Below, in pieces: positions 50,842-64,000 of a stretch of 64,000 nt of DNA. The notes beneath the pieces are model-generated. The model worked only from the letters and a program-made list of their open reading frames with translations. It ran no database searches and was not told the DNA's origin. The translations under genes were made by a program, and so were the position numbers. This DNA is from Phoebastria nigripes (Eukaryota; Chordata; Aves; Procellariiformes; Diomedeidae): contig JAYKAV010003143.1 of assembly GCA_035582835.1 (NCBI GenBank), positions 3,068,277 through 3,132,276 of the forward strand. The letters run 5' to 3'. The stretch's first letter is position 1, and every line of letters begins with the position of its first letter.

Positions 50842-53475
50842 TTTCCCCCTTTCTGGCATCGCGATTATTAAACCAACAAATTGCTCAGAACGCTACAGAA
50901 ATGTTAATTGATGACTCATGGGGTGGCAATATTGTATGTGAATTGTTAATGGTCATATGGCATGTGGGAACTCTGATTGGAAGTATGGAAGATGTAAAGT
51001 TTTGTCATCTTATCCATCACTTTAATGGCAATATTGTTATGCACAGATGAGGAAAAACTACTAAGCTGGAGAATATACTGAACTGATACTTTTTCTGCAT
51101 GAAGTCTTATTCAGCTGTTGACTCGCTTTTGGCATCGGTTCATCTGCCTTTATTATGGTATGTAGTTTAGTTCCTTCTATGTAATATACTTAATAGAACT
51201 TGATAAAGCTAAATAGATATTCTACTTTATGGATCTCTGCTGTGTACAACTGGAGAGAGATCTTAGCTAAGTGTTGAATAAACTCAAAAATACCCCAACA
51301 GCAAATTCTGTAAATGCTTATCTTTTGTCATGTTTTTCCCAGCAGAAGGGGACCTTGAAAATAGGGCACTAGCATAAGGACAGAGTTTCCTTAGAAAATT
51401 ACTGATTGGTAGAAGTTGCTCTGTGCTAAATGTGGAAAAATAGCACAGAGGCAGAGAAGAGCTTTCTTTATCGCTCTCTGACAGGGATCTGCACCACTGG
51501 AGTCGGTATCACTGCCCACACAGAGGATAAAAGTTCTCCTTGTTTTTGATATTGATGGTGAGTTATGAAGACAGGTAGAGGNGCTCCAACAAGAAATCAT
51601 GCACCTTAAGTTATTCAGGCTTCAGAACTTGCCAGAATATCTTACAGGAGATTTCAATAGCATCTTGATAGCTAGAAATCAGACCTTAACAGAGTACCAT
51701 ATGCGTTAGACAGATACTGTGTATTACACAGGTACATTTTCAGGTGTGGACTGCGATAGATCACATCTAACAAGATGATACAACCTTTTAATGACATGAA
51801 GATTACTGAGAACTTGGATCACGTGGGATAAGCGTGTGACTTCTAACATGCTTGAATAGGCCATTTCAGTAAAATCTTTTTGCAAGCCGTCTTAGAATTA
51901 CTCTTTCATTAGATACTGTTACCATTTGGGTATCAATTTTGTTACAAAATTAAAACTCTCTGCTGCTTTTCTTCTGCTTCCTCTGGGCTGGAGGAGCAGG
52001 GCTGGGGTGTCTCCTGCCTTGGGGCTCTGTGGCACCCCTGGTCAGGCTGCCAGCCCCACCGAGGCCCTTAGTCAGGCCTGCTATGGGGCTGTCTCTTGGC
52101 TCCCTCCTTCAGGGTTGCAGGCTTTTTCACTGTAGTGAATCTGCCAGCCTTGTCCTTCCCACCCTGGAGCCATCTCTTCTCTGTGGCAGTTTTCTGGGCT
52201 GTAGCGATACTTGGGACCTTCCTCTCTGCCCAAAATTGCACCCTGTATTGTACTTCATTTACTGCGAGTTCAGGGACAGTACTTTCTGCCTCGTGTACTT
52301 ATTGACATCAGAGCACTGAACAGCCAGACAGAATGAGCTCAAATATGATGATGACTTTTAAAACCTGTAAGGATCTGTGGCTATGTCTACAACAGCAACT
52401 TCCTCACAGTAGCTGAGAGCAGAAATTTAGCCTGCAGCAGCTGCAGTTCCTCATGACTTCACTATGTTTGGGTCCCTCAGGCTAATTCACATTTAAATAA
52501 TCACAAGAAATACAAAGGTGGCTTTTCTTGACAAGATAAATGCAGATAATCAGTAAGGCCTTTCCTGGTTGATGGTTGAATTCAATTTCTTTTCTATGAC
52601 TTCCAAAATGCAGTCACAATTTATATTTTAAAGAGATTTTAAGCTGTAACACAATGTTCTTCTTCAAATATATGACTATTTCCAGGACCTGCAGAGAAGA
52701 AAGAGAGAAGGAAACAAGAGAAGAGATGGGAAATCATGAAAACAGTGAAAGAAAAGAGGAGACCTGGAACACATTAACTTTTGTATTGGGTTGGCAGTCA
52801 CGTATCAAGGAGAGACTTTATGGCAGTCTCACTCTCAAAATGTACTTCCAATGTCAGCATTGAACAAGACAGCTGCTTTATTTTGAGAGGAGAGGTGAAA
52901 AGTTTTCTGGGCAGAGGGTAGAAAAAAATTAATGCATGCATTTACATAATGGTCTGAAAAAATGTGGTTAAATAATGAATCAAAATTGTCTTTTTTGTTT
53001 TGATGATTGTAATGTGTTTTCCACTCTAATAGTCTCTACGAGTTCCAGTGAAATACATGAGGCTGTATGGTGGTACTACAAGAGACTCACATTCTTTGGC
53101 TTACAACCTTCTGGAACTTTGAAAAAGAAATAATTTAATGGGTGACAGATATTTAGCCTGTTCTGTGAAACTCAGCTCAATAAATAAGTACAGAGAAAAG
53201 TGCAAGGGAGACTTCAGTGGAGATTAAGGAAATGTGATATTGTTTTGAATGAAAAGTGTTAGAAAAATGTTAGGAGGTATTGGTTTTCCTAGACTGTTAT
53301 ATAAAAACAGCTGAAACAAACACTCGGAAAATGAAATGCTAACATACTGGTACAATGCATAATAAGCAAGATTAAATTAGATTTTTAAATTAGATTTTAT
53401 GATTAAATTTACATGAATTAATACAGTATATATTAAGAAAGCCCTTGGAAATGAAGGACTGAAGTTTTCCTTCAC

Positions 53476-53480
<5 letters not shown>

Positions 53481-53510
<30 letters not shown>

Positions 53511-53512
53511 AA
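53481..53512 (+). repeat. A-rich homopolymer (A23 G A8)
   Basis: A run of 23 A, one G, then 8 A. No retroposon body recognised 5' of it. Confidence 0.85.
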
Positions 53513-56500
53513 GACAGAACACGGTGCCCTTGGGCTATTTAATTTCTTCTGTATACCTTTGGGAAAAGATCATTTTTTCTTGCAATTTTTTAGTCTGTCT
53601 TAATTTATATTCCTTCAAAAAAGGCTTTTTTTGAGGGTGTTGGGGGTGTTGTTTTTCTCTTTCCAGAATTTAGGTGAGGCAAATGGAAGTCTCATGGAAA
53701 TAAAAACAAAAGGCTGAGAGAGATTTGTTGCTGGCTCAAATTAGTCTGAACCAGAATTTAACTGGTGAATTAGTTGCTCAGTAGACCAGAGCAAATTAGT
53801 TTGTTAGTTTGGATATATCTGAACAGACGATTCTTAGATTTCTTGGCCTGATTTTATGGTAAGCTTATGCAGAGTTAATTAATTGTTCTCGTTTATTGAA
53901 GAGTGAGCTCATGATCTCTGTAAGAGAAGGCTTGAAGCAATGATTTTGCACAGTAAAAACTTGGTTGCAGTAATGGCATAAATGTGAAATGACTTTATGA
54001 TCTTTAGCAGAGTTATTGAATGCCAGCTGATTCATGAGACTACAACTTAAGAATCCGAAAGGCTGAAAGTGGAATAATTAAACAGAAAAGCTATGAGAAA
54101 ATGCCATGTAAAATTGCTTGAGTCATGTCTTGCTACTGAACGCAGGCTGATTTGAATCTTGGAGCTAATTGGCACTTAAGAGCTCTGCTCCCTGCAGGGT
54201 ACCTCAATGGCATTATGCTGTGTTGAGTAGTCACCGCAACAACAGATCAATGGGTAAATCTGAAGTCTTATTTGACAGAGAGGTCAGTAGCTGTGCCTTT
54301 GCTACACATGAAGGATGAGTTCCTGTGTTAAACAGTGAAATCTATTGNTTCACTTAATGGATCTGATGAGTTTGAGCTAAGTTCACAAAGAAACCCAAGT
54401 GATGAGGATGGTATTCAAATCTGCAAGACTCCTATGCGTCTACATGTGGGGAAGGTCAGTGTGTGATCCTCAGCTGACAGCATGCTGGACGGGAGCTGGC
54501 TAACTGGTGGTAGGGAATCCCAAAGAGAGGGGTGTATCTGAAATCTTGCAGCATTAAGAGTCTTTGGCCCCTGAATTTGGGCTGGAGCCTTGATGCCTTT
54601 TGGAGAAAAGATTGAAATGCGTAACTTGAAACCCTCTCTTCCAAGTGGGGTCTCGAGTCATTGTTTTGTTGAAAACCAGACGAATCCCTGTTTTAAAGAA
54701 GATTTCACATTTGTATGACCTTGAAGTAGTTAAAATTTTGTGCAGCAGAGGGAAAACCTTTATTCGGTTTCTGCTTTGTACAGATGTATTTATGTTTGTA
54801 AAGTCTGAACCCAAAAGCATCTCTCTTCTCAACAGCAGTGAAATGGATCTCACTATTTGATTTATATGAAATTTTCTTGTTTACTGTGGAAAGCTGTATG
54901 TAGAAGTGGAAAATGGCTTCCTGCGGTAAACTGGGGCCAATAGCTTTCTAGAGCTTTTGCATTTTGCCAGTATATTCTGTAAAATATTGTTTGTCGGACA
55001 CAACATCAGAAGCACTTTAGATTTCTGGAGCTTTAAAAGGAAAGGCACGGTAAATGTCTCTTGTCTGTGTTCCTTGCATCTCTAATATGATCTGCTTCTG
55101 ATCTGCTTTTCAATTACCTTTTCAGTGATTTGGATTGTGGACCCCTATTCAATGAATTAGTTTCTCATGAAGGAGCAGGAACCTTGAAGATTTTCTCTTA
55201 GATGTCTTGTTTAAAATACCATTTCTGTCTGCAATATGGACCACAGAAAAAATCAGCAAAAGCTGCATACTAGCCTAGCATACAGTTTGTGCTGATGTAA
55301 CCCTCCTGATAATAACAAGGGACCTGTCCTGCTGAAAGATCATATGTATATTGCAGTGCTATTGGTTTTTCTTATTCTACTGAGCAAGACTCTTTCTGAA
55401 GTTTTTTTCTGTTTTATAAAATATTAGGCATTTATCAAGACATAGGAATACGTAAGGGAAGTTGACATGTGAGGAGACAAAGCAGCACATATGCATGGAC
55501 TAAATCCACGTTCTCCTGCCCAATTTTTTTTTTCTTGGACTCCTTTGACACCTCTCAGGTACGTCCTTACCCTCTTTGTCTTACATCTTGCCTCAGTATT
55601 GCAGCCAGCCTGCTCTGCAAATCCTTTTATGCCTCTTTTTCATTCAGGATGAAGCCCTTAGGCAGGGAGACAGGAATGTAAAATGTTTAATGGCAGAGCC
55701 CCAGCTGTACCGCCCCACATACACCATGGCATTTCAGGGCACAGCAAGGTTTGGCATGCAGTCAGCTGCCCCTGGTGTTCACAGTGGCTGCAGCTGCCAT
55801 CTGCACAGTGGAGAGGAGATGGCATATTACCTTCCCATTTCAAACAGAATCTCTTGCTTTGCCCATTTATTCACTGCTGTAAGTCTTCATGCAGCGGTTG
55901 TGGATTCATTGCTTGTTTCATTTTCTCTCTTCAACTGGATCTCAACAAAACTCTGCTCTGCGGAGTTTCCAGCCTTCCCCTTCAGTGTCCATCCTATCTG
56001 TAGGTACATGGCTTAATTCTTAAAGATCTAATATACTCTTGCTTTCTCACCTGCCCAGTTCCCTCTGTGGGAATCAGCTGAATTTCAATGTCTCCTACAT
56101 GGAGGGAAGATTCTTTTTCATCCCTCTATTGCAGGTTTCTTGCACTGTCTTCTGAATCACCTGCTACTCATCTGATAAGACAAAATAGACACAAATAACA
56201 AGGTATTCCATAAACAGTAGACTGAAGTCAAGTTTCCTGTAACTTGTACTGTTGTCCCTAGAACAAACTCTAGCTCTTCATATTCCTGATAGCTGCACCA
56301 CTATCTCCACAATATCTTATGTTCTCCTTCATGCTCTCATGGTGCCTCTGCTGTCTTCCATCTGCTAAGCTGGGCAAGGGGCATCATGTGCTCTGTTTGC
56401 TTCCAACATTTAGAGGGATGATTAGCTTTGAGACCTCTATCTATCAAATCTATCTGATGTTGGCTCAGTTGTTTCAAAAGTTATTGCAGGTTTGAGAGAA

Positions 56501-56664
56501 GGTGGCAAGGAACAATAGACAAACAAATGACATGGCATTGCATGGTTTATGCCTCATTTCCACAGGGCTAATAATAAAATTACTTTTGGGTATACATCTA
56601 CAAAGATTTGTAGGCACACAAGCTTACAATATTTACCTGGTCTTTGATCTCGTGTTAAATTTAC

Positions 56665-56900
56665 ATTGAAAGGGAGCTTTGGAGGTCATATAGTCCAACC
56701 CAGGACTAGCTTTAAAGTTAGGTCAGGTTGTTCAGGGACTTGTCCAGCTGAGTTTTGAATATCTCCAAGAATATCCTACAGCTTTGCTGACCAGTCTGTT
56801 CCAGTGCTTAACTGCTATTGCTGTAAATATTTTTTTCTTATGGCTAGTCAGAATTTTCCTTGCTGCAGCTTGTGCCTATTTGTGTTAATCTCTGCTTTTA
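56665..56900 (-). mobile_element. Degraded CR1 LINE 3' fragment
   Basis: Recognisable antisense CR1 order: AGCTTTGGAGGTCATATAGT, CCAACCCAGGACTAGC, GGTCAGGTTGTTCAGGGACT, TTTTGAATATCTCCAAGAA, then CAGTCTGTTCCAGTGCTTAA and AATTTTCCTTGCTGCAG. The octamer tail is lost and there is no open frame, so this is the oldest of the three CR1 copies. The ends are approximate. Confidence 0.85.
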
Positions 56901-59841
56901 AATCTCTTTTACTCCAAAATCAATGATTACATCTGTCTTCTGTTAAGCAGTGCTCACAAATTGTCCCTGTTATGAGTTTAGGCATGTCCACAATGCACAG
57001 CCTCAGTGGAAACCCTAGGACACATCATCTTCACATGAGTCTTGCAGTTTTCCTTGATGGTTTCTGTAGCCTTTGCCCTGCTGTTCTGCCTTGTTTGTGT
57101 CAAGCCCATCGTGTATTGCACCCATACCTAAAGCCATTATGGTGTAAGGCAGAAGACCGTGGTTTGGGGCCATCTTCCTCTCCTGTTGCTGCCCCTTAAG
57201 CTAGCCAGGCTGTGATTGTAGCTGGCAGCAACGCCACACAAGCTGGCCTCCCACGCTCTGCTCATGCCTTTACCTGCACAGAAACAGGGCTCCTCCTCTC
57301 CCAACCCTTTGAAACTCCTGGGGTGCGTTAAGCATAACATTATGGTTGACACTCTGAAGGCTTTTTTTTGCATAACAATTCATATTATATTATTCATGAG
57401 GCTATTCTGTATTAATTAGATAATTTTGACTATTAGGCTGTCAAATGATATTTGGACTATCAACACATTCTTAGCTTCATATATGTTCCCTTTGGCACAT
57501 AACAATATTTTGGGCATCCCAATCTTGTGCTCTTGGAAGGTGCCAGGAGCCGAGCAGCACTGCCCTCTGCAGCAGGTGTCAGAGCGGTCAGGCAGCTCCC
57601 AGCAGGACCAGCCTCGCTGACGGTGGGCCCAGGACAGGGTGTAAAGGCACGATGTGCGCCCCACTGGTGTCTGCAGTGCTCCTCCCATATCTAACCAACC
57701 AAAGGTAAGCAGAAATTTAAGGTATCTTGTGTTCTTGAACACTTTGTTATTTACACGGATAAAGTAAAACTTAGAAAATCCACCAGATGCTTCTGTATCA
57801 AAGCTGATCTGAACGAAACAGCTAGAAACTGAGTAGACTGACCAGTCAGTGCCCATGGCAGTGTGTCTTACAGTCCTGCCATTCAGATTAAAGAAGTGAT
57901 TGTATCTACTTTTTCACCTCTCTTCCTGGATCTCTTTCCTAGGAAGCCAGTGCAGAAGAACAAGCTTTCGCCTTGATGTAATGTGGGACTATGACACAGC
58001 TGGATCCAGGGGCCCAGCTTCAGCAGTCAGAAGCGAGTGGGAGCAGGGACTGATAGAGCCTGGCAGTTGTGTGGCGACCCAGCTTGTGAGCTTGATGTCC
58101 CGACCCTTTCTCCACTGTGTGAAGAGTAGTGAGAGGAAGAGCTTTACGCCGAGACTGAGGTAGGGGAGGAGATACTGAAGTGCTCCCAGGCCAGTGGCAG
58201 AAGGGAGCTGGAACCTTCCTCTTGTCACCCCTCTGGGTGTAGTGTGTTTCCCTTAGGAAAGGGGGAGGAAATTCTGCTGGAGAGGAAAGGAAAGAGCAGC
58301 AATTGAAAAAGGTGGGAAGAGAAAGTGGTTAGAAAAAGTGGAAATGGTTAAAGGACGAAAGAACGGGAACAGGATTCTACAAAGCCCAAGCAGAGTGGAG
58401 AAAGGTAGACACTGCAGGCAATTTATTTTGGAATTTGCTGGCTGGCGTAAAACAGGCATAAAAGGATGAGGACAGAAGAGGTCTTGGGAATCTGCAGGAT
58501 TTCGTGCTATTGATCTGAAAGGATGTCACGCAAACTCCCAACGTTTTATAGATCAATGAGCAGCCTGACCAGTTATCTCTTTCCTTGGATCTGCTGTGAA
58601 AAGTGCAGACTTCCCCTTGTGCTCCTCTCCCTTGCACAGGCTTTATGTAGAAGCTGTTTCAGTTTTGCACAAAAATAACATTGACTTAAGTCCCACATTT
58701 CTGATTGTATGTGTTTCTTTGGTTTTTAATCAGCAAAACCTTATATATGTTTTTTTTTGTTTTCCCTGGCATTTATATTCTGGTGCATAATTTTAAGGAA
58801 AGATGATGTGGAACTTGTTTATTGAAGTAAAGCAATTTTCTGGAGAGCATGTTCTGTTACACTTGCTAGCTTACTGAAAATGTNATCCCAGCTGGTGTAA
58901 AAGTACTGTGGCTTCAACATCCTCTTGCTATTTTAGATGCTTGCTGTATCCTGTACCTTTCTAATAAGAAAAGAAGAGACTCTCAGATCTGTGGCAGGTC
59001 TCCGTTTTTCATATGGCTTAAAATAAGACTGCAATAAATTATTTAGTAGCTGGATTATTTGTGTGTATGTGCTGAGTTTGTTTTTTGTTTGTTTGTTAAA
59101 GTGAGGATATTTCCTGAGCCTTTAGAAAGCTGTGATCAAATATTCAAAGGCAACTGGTTTGCCAGCACTACAGAAGGAAAGGAGAACGGCTTTGCTGTTT
59201 AAAATTAGCCCCTGGAGTTTGCGTCGGAGCACTCCTGAACTTGTTCTGTAATTCAATAAATGACTTACACATTTCAATTACCTCCAGTAATATGTGGAGT
59301 AAAACGACGTCTCTAAAGGAGAGCAGGATATTGGAAACAGACAGATATCCATAGGTGGGAACTGTTGGTTTATGAAAGGATAAATGCTGCCAGCGCGCTG
59401 TGTTCAATGAGGTGGGCTTCAGGAGACTGAGCTTCCCTACATGTAAATACCTGGGGTCTGGCAAAATGGCCTTTTTAGTCCCTATCTGCCCTTGGGGACC
59501 CTGGCTGTAGTGCTATTACAGTGTTAGCCTGCATGGTCTCTATTTAACCTTGCAGGGATTGAGGGAGTGGGGGAAAGTAACTGTTGTAGAGAAATGGGGT
59601 ATTTGAAGGTATTAAGAACAAGTAAAGGTTTGAATGATAGCAGTCAAAATTAAGAAGTTATTTGTACTAGAAATTGTATTGTACTACAGAGGTCTAGTAT
59701 AGCAATTCTCAAATACTGTTTACCTTAGAGAAAGCAGTGCAGACTAGTAGCGATGAAATAATGTATTGTGAAGAACTGCCATCACTATACACATTTTGGG
59801 CGATCATATCCTGGCTGAGATCCCTTTCCCAGTGAGACCAG

Positions 59842-59877
59842 CATGGTGGAGAACATGGTGGAAAACATGGTGGAGAA
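59842..59877 (+). repeat. 12-bp tandem repeat, 3 copies
   Basis: CATGGTGGAGAA occurs at 59842-59853, 59854-59865 (G to A variant) and 59866-59877. Confidence 0.95.
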
Positions 59878-62800
59878 CAAAGTCACAGGGTTACTTATGA
59901 GATTGCTTGATTGAAAATACTCCAAGGATAAAACTTACCAAAATAGGATGAGTCTTGGGCTCTTGAGATATCAGCTTAGGGGAAAGTCTGAACATTGGAA
60001 TATTTTGAGTGTTCATTACTCTTTACAGGCACTGGCATTGAAGAATGGAATTAGAGGCCAAACTTCAGGCTCATGTATATAAATTCTTACGCCTTCAAGA
60101 AACAATCATAAGATGGAAAAAATAGGCATCGACTTTACTGCTTAAACATCTTTCCAGGATTTTTCGAACTATTTTCCCCAAAACATCTGTCAGAGCAACA
60201 TTCAAAATCCTAATGATTGTGCAAATCACTCATCCCCTGGGTGTGATTTAAGCTGCAGACGTTTTGCATAGTAAACAACATTTTTGCCTTACCCTGTGGC
60301 TCTAATTATCTGCTGTGATGCATAATGTAGCAAAACTGCTTTGGTGAAAAGCAGCGTTTCCATTCTGTACTGGCTTACATGAAAAAAAAAAACCAAACAG
60401 TTCCTAACTTTTCTGTTTGCAACAAGATTTAAGTAGCATAATTTCTCTCTGCATAGTGTATGAATTGCTGGCCTAGAAGAAAGGATTTGGCTGTCGAGTT
60501 GTTTACTAAGAATTTGCTGAAGTTAAAGACAAACGGAATAAACCTGAGAAAACTCAAATATGAATTCACAAAGATGGCTTTTAATAGCCTAGGTATTGGA
60601 ATTGGAAATTGAAGGGCTAATTACATGCACTTTAATCAGTATCATAAGGAAGTACTCTAAAGTGTTCTAAATTAATGTTTTATAAAATAGTTTTTCTAAA
60701 AAAGGACATAGAAGCAATCATTCTGTACTGAATTACATGTTTTGGGAGTGTGGTTTTATGTTTCTGTAATATCCTGTCAGTGTAGGACTTCTTACTTCGG
60801 TGCACCTAGAGACCTGTGTCTTACAGGTACTTCAGAACAGAGCTTTGTTGCAGAGTAGGTTGCATGCAGTGTTTGATGAGACTGAAAACAAAGGACTTGT
60901 GATCCGAAACACCTATGCCTCTGTCTAACGCTTGATGAAATGAAAGAAGTCTCTCTATACTGGAATTGTATTACACTCTTTGGAAATGTTAAAAAATTAA
61001 AGCTCCACATCTAGCAAGATGTGCAGATGCTCACAATATATTTATGGGTCTGACTTCATGTCTAAACTCTTATGTATCTTAGTAAGAGATGAGATTTCTC
61101 TCCCACTTGAAATGAAAATGTGACAGTAAAGCTATACCCAGTAACGTCATATTAAGGCATGCCTACAAAGCAAAAGACAGGTACATTAATCTATCTATGA
61201 TGATTTTAATTTAGCTTGCAAAGCAGTAATGGTAATGAAGATGTCACATTACAGATTTCCGTGCACAGTAGCAACCAGAATATGGATGCAGATCCCTTTG
61301 TGGCTTTATGATCTGCATCGCTCTCTCTTCTCTGCCTGTGAAGGTTTAAACTAGCTTTGCATAAATGTGGTCTTGGTAACTTCTTGCCACACCATCCAAA
61401 ACAGCTGTCTGCTCTGGAATTACCTGGTATGGCTAAAGTGTTGTTTGTTAGTTACTTTGTCATGATCTACAAATCCTTTAATCTGCTGTTTTGCCATTCC
61501 TCTAGCAGCCTGCTTAGAGATCAGGGCAGGTGGTGGCTGGGGATTAGGTGACCTTTGGTGGTCTGGTTAGCATTACACAGCAGTATTCAGAATCTAATAT
61601 GTAAGCTTCAGAAAAGCTCTGCATATGATACATATAAAAACTGGACTGCAAGATGTTATCATATGTAACGATCTGCAGTATTTTTTTTTGAGTTTCATTC
61701 TGGCTCTTGAACCCTGGGCTGCAATCCATTTTGAGAAAAATAGGAAAATGCAGCAAGTTTTGATCCAGCCTTTGGAAAGCGAAGTGCAATACACTTAGGA
61801 TCCGAGTAGAAAGGCTCTGCGGAGGGACCTGAGAAATCTCTGCTTCTCAAGTGGAAGTGCAGCCTCATGAATTACAGGCTGCTGCAGAAAAAACAGCTTT
61901 TCTCACCTACTGTGTTCTGCTGTACTGTGATAATTCCTTCTAGTAACTGTGCTAGCTCGTGTGCTGGGTACAGTGCTGGCACACCAGGATATGCTCTAGG
62001 TCTGTATTTCTGCATGTGTGATGAGATCCTGAGCCTTCGAGGTAGACTTACCTAGATCTTTTCCTTAATGAGAGCAAACTGAAAAGAGGTTTTTAGACTT
62101 AAAAGTCAGTGTTTATTTGCATATAAACGAGAACCATTAACATTTTAAAGTTAAAAAAAAAAAAGTTTAATGGCAGGTAAAACAGAATAAAGCAGGAGTT
62201 GTAATGCTGTCTTCCCTATGTCCTAACACAGTGGGGGGTTCTGCATTTGTTCCGAGCCCTTTTTGCTGACAAACCCCACAGAGTCCCTTTCGGCTCCCTA
62301 TAAATCTCTCTGTCCCTTCAGACACCTGATTCTGTGCGTGCTTTTCTGTTTNCCAGGCTCTACTTGTGCTGCTGGCTGGATTTCAGTCTCTTTCCCAGCC
62401 TATACTGCTCTGGTCTTTAAAACCTTTTCCCTCTAGTGCTTGCCCAGATGCTGCCAAAACCGATGCGTAATCTCAGTTCCTTCTGGAGGCTCCACAGCAT
62501 CAGCCAGGACTGGGCAAAGAGCAACTTTTTTTGCTGCCCAGTGACAGTCTTTAAAAGGAACAGTTCTGTGACTTAAAACAAACAAATTGAATAGATGCTT
62601 TCTACCATAGCATGTTGCTCTTCTTCTAGAATGCCTTTTATGTTTCCTTGAATCGCATATCATAGGCTGCAAATCTCACTCTGTTTTCAACAGAAAGCCA
62701 GTTCTGCTTTTAATTAGGCTGTCAAAGTCCTACTGGTAGTAGTGTGATGGAGAACAGACTGTCATATGTGATTGACAGGAAGGTCATGGACTCTACATAA

Positions 62801-63860
62801 CTGGAGTTTTTTTAAGAATAGGTTAGAATATATCAGAAATGAGAAATTTTAGCTGGTCCTGCCCTGAAGCTGGGGAATGGACTAGCTGGCTTCATAAGCT
62901 CTTTTCCAGGATTATTTTCATAATCTCTTGAGTTCAGTGATTGCAGTTAATGACTGATGCATCCAGGCATAACAACCAATGTGTCCCAAGAACAAATAAA
63001 CTGCGTAACACACAGAAGAAAGGTATAAGTATAAACAAGTTTATTTTCCCTACTGTTATCATGCTGCAGGGATGCTGATTTTTTTTTCTTTTGTTTTTGT
63101 ATGTCTAAAGGCATTTCATCATGTTTAGCAATTACTTCAGACTCCCAGCTGTCATAGGGGGCTGGAGGGAGACTTGAGCTTACTCTCCTTAGCTGTTCTG
63201 CTCTTTTAAGAAAATATCTATGACTTTCAGACTTGGTAAATACAGGCTCCTCAGGACCTCTGAGGCTCTCTGACTTGAGATGGGGGGATTTTCTTTAGTG
63301 AAAAGAGATGATGAAGTACTTCGTAGACTAGTGAGCAGCTTGCTGCTGTGTCATGGGGTCAGAGCGCTGATACTCAAAGGCACGATGTCCTGTTTCCCTG
63401 AGCAGAGTAAGAGCTGTCCAGACTGTAGGCTTTTGCAACCAACACACAGAAAGGGCACATCAGACCGTAAGCACACATGGCAGCAGTAGGATCATAAAAA
63501 TTGTAGTACTGGTGGGAATGGGAACCAAATTCAAGCTGTGTGGGTCAGGTTAAAGTAACTTCTTGACGAAGACCAGCCATGCAGTCTGACAAGTAATAAG
63601 TGTCCCATTGGTCATTGCTATTTTGGAGTGGATGTGTGTTGTGAGTGTGCTCTTGGTTTTGAGGAACTATTTGGGGGGCCCATAAGGAATCTTCTAGTAC
63701 CTATTCACATGTGCTTAAGTTGCAATGTGATGTACAATATTCAGCATTTCCTTATGTGTTGGGATCTTCTTATCCTACTTTACTATGTCATTTAACATGT
63801 TAGAGGAAACTTGAGGAACTTTGAAATGAAAGACATTGTCTTAGCAAGAAGTACTCCACT

Positions 63861-63896
63861 TTTTTTTTCTTTTTTTTCTTTTTTTTTTTTTTTTTT
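63861..63896 (+). repeat. T-rich tract (T runs with C interruptions)
   Basis: Runs of 8, 7 and 18 T separated by C or CTT near the right edge. Simple repeat. Confidence 0.85.
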
Positions 63897-64000
63897 AAAT
63901 AATGTGACTGTTGGAAAGAATCATTGTCTCCTTTTGGTTGAAGACTCATTGAAATAAAAAAATCTACTTCTCATACTGAGAATATGAAACTTTTGACTAG

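Larger units (their letters stand above)
37561..64000. other. 3' intergenic region without a recognised gene
   Basis: About 26 kb of mostly AT-rich sequence. All open frames are short (at most 146 codons), lack family motifs and overlap frames on the other strand. It holds one degraded CR1, homopolymer tracts, small tandem repeats, a hairpin, a MIR-like remnant and an exon-like segment at 41642-41692. In mammals QRFPR follows ANXA5 downstream; I looked for its seven-transmembrane exons and did not find them. Confidence 0.75.

Noticed and set aside
55576..56016. 146-codon open frame on the + strand in the downstream region
   Set aside because: No family motif, cysteine/serine-rich composition typical of random frames, and competing frames on both strands.
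57416..57856. 146-codon open frame on the minus strand
   Set aside because: No recognisable domain or splice context. Length is within chance for the locally GC-richer sequence.
58250..58375. Purine-rich stretch resembling a regulatory or satellite sequence
   Set aside because: Irregular GGAAAG-type low complexity with no fixed period.
37561..64000. Search for the mammalian downstream neighbour QRFPR
   Set aside because: No exon with seven-transmembrane receptor signatures was recognised on either strand, so none is annotated.
1..64000. CRISPR arrays, operons, prokaryotic mobile elements, tRNA or rRNA genes
   Set aside because: None seen. The sequence has vertebrate introns and repeats, and the tandem repeats present have no spacer structure.

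Overview
The window is vertebrate nuclear DNA, almost certainly from a bird. It contains one complete protein-coding gene, annexin A5 (ANXA5), on the + strand, in AT-rich non-coding DNA. The evidence for a bird is the compact intron/exon layout, three antisense CR1 non-LTR retrotransposon fragments (the dominant avian interspersed repeat), and an annexin A5 product that matches remembered chicken annexin A5 closely and has the same length, 321 residues. The younger CR1 copy has a 3' end of a type I associate with Neoaves; that placement is from memory.

Layout. 1-12960: intergenic 5' flank with no supportable gene, several old MIR-like SINE remnants, a 28-bp tandem duplication and an 11-bp-arm hairpin. 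13030-13600: a CpG island that is the ANXA5 promoter and 5' UTR region. 13504-37061: the ANXA5 coding region, 12 coding exons separated by GT-AG introns. The exons total 966 nt (321 codons plus stop) with consistent phase at every junction. Four annexin repeats and all four type-II calcium sites are intact. Intron 2 (8 kb) carries a CR1 copy with a long open fragment of the CR1 polyprotein frame. Intron 5 carries a 15-bp polypyrimidine minisatellite with an unresolved assembly gap. Intron 9 carries an older CR1. 37062-37560: 3' UTR with an AATAAA signal. 37561-64000: a 26-kb downstream stretch without a recognisable gene, holding a degraded CR1, homopolymer runs, short tandem repeats, a 10-bp-arm hairpin and one isolated exon-like segment.

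The gene product is a cytosolic, calcium-dependent phosphatidylserine-binding protein that forms two-dimensional lattices on membranes. Nothing here forms an operon or multi-gene system, and there are no prokaryotic features, CRISPR arrays or recognisable RNA genes. I did not find an undescribed biological system. The most useful second looks are the intron 5 polypyrimidine array, the orphan exon-like segment at 41642-41692, the shared truncation point of two CR1 copies, and a low-stop-density block in intron 2. Many isolated single N bases and one 70-base N run indicate draft assembly quality.
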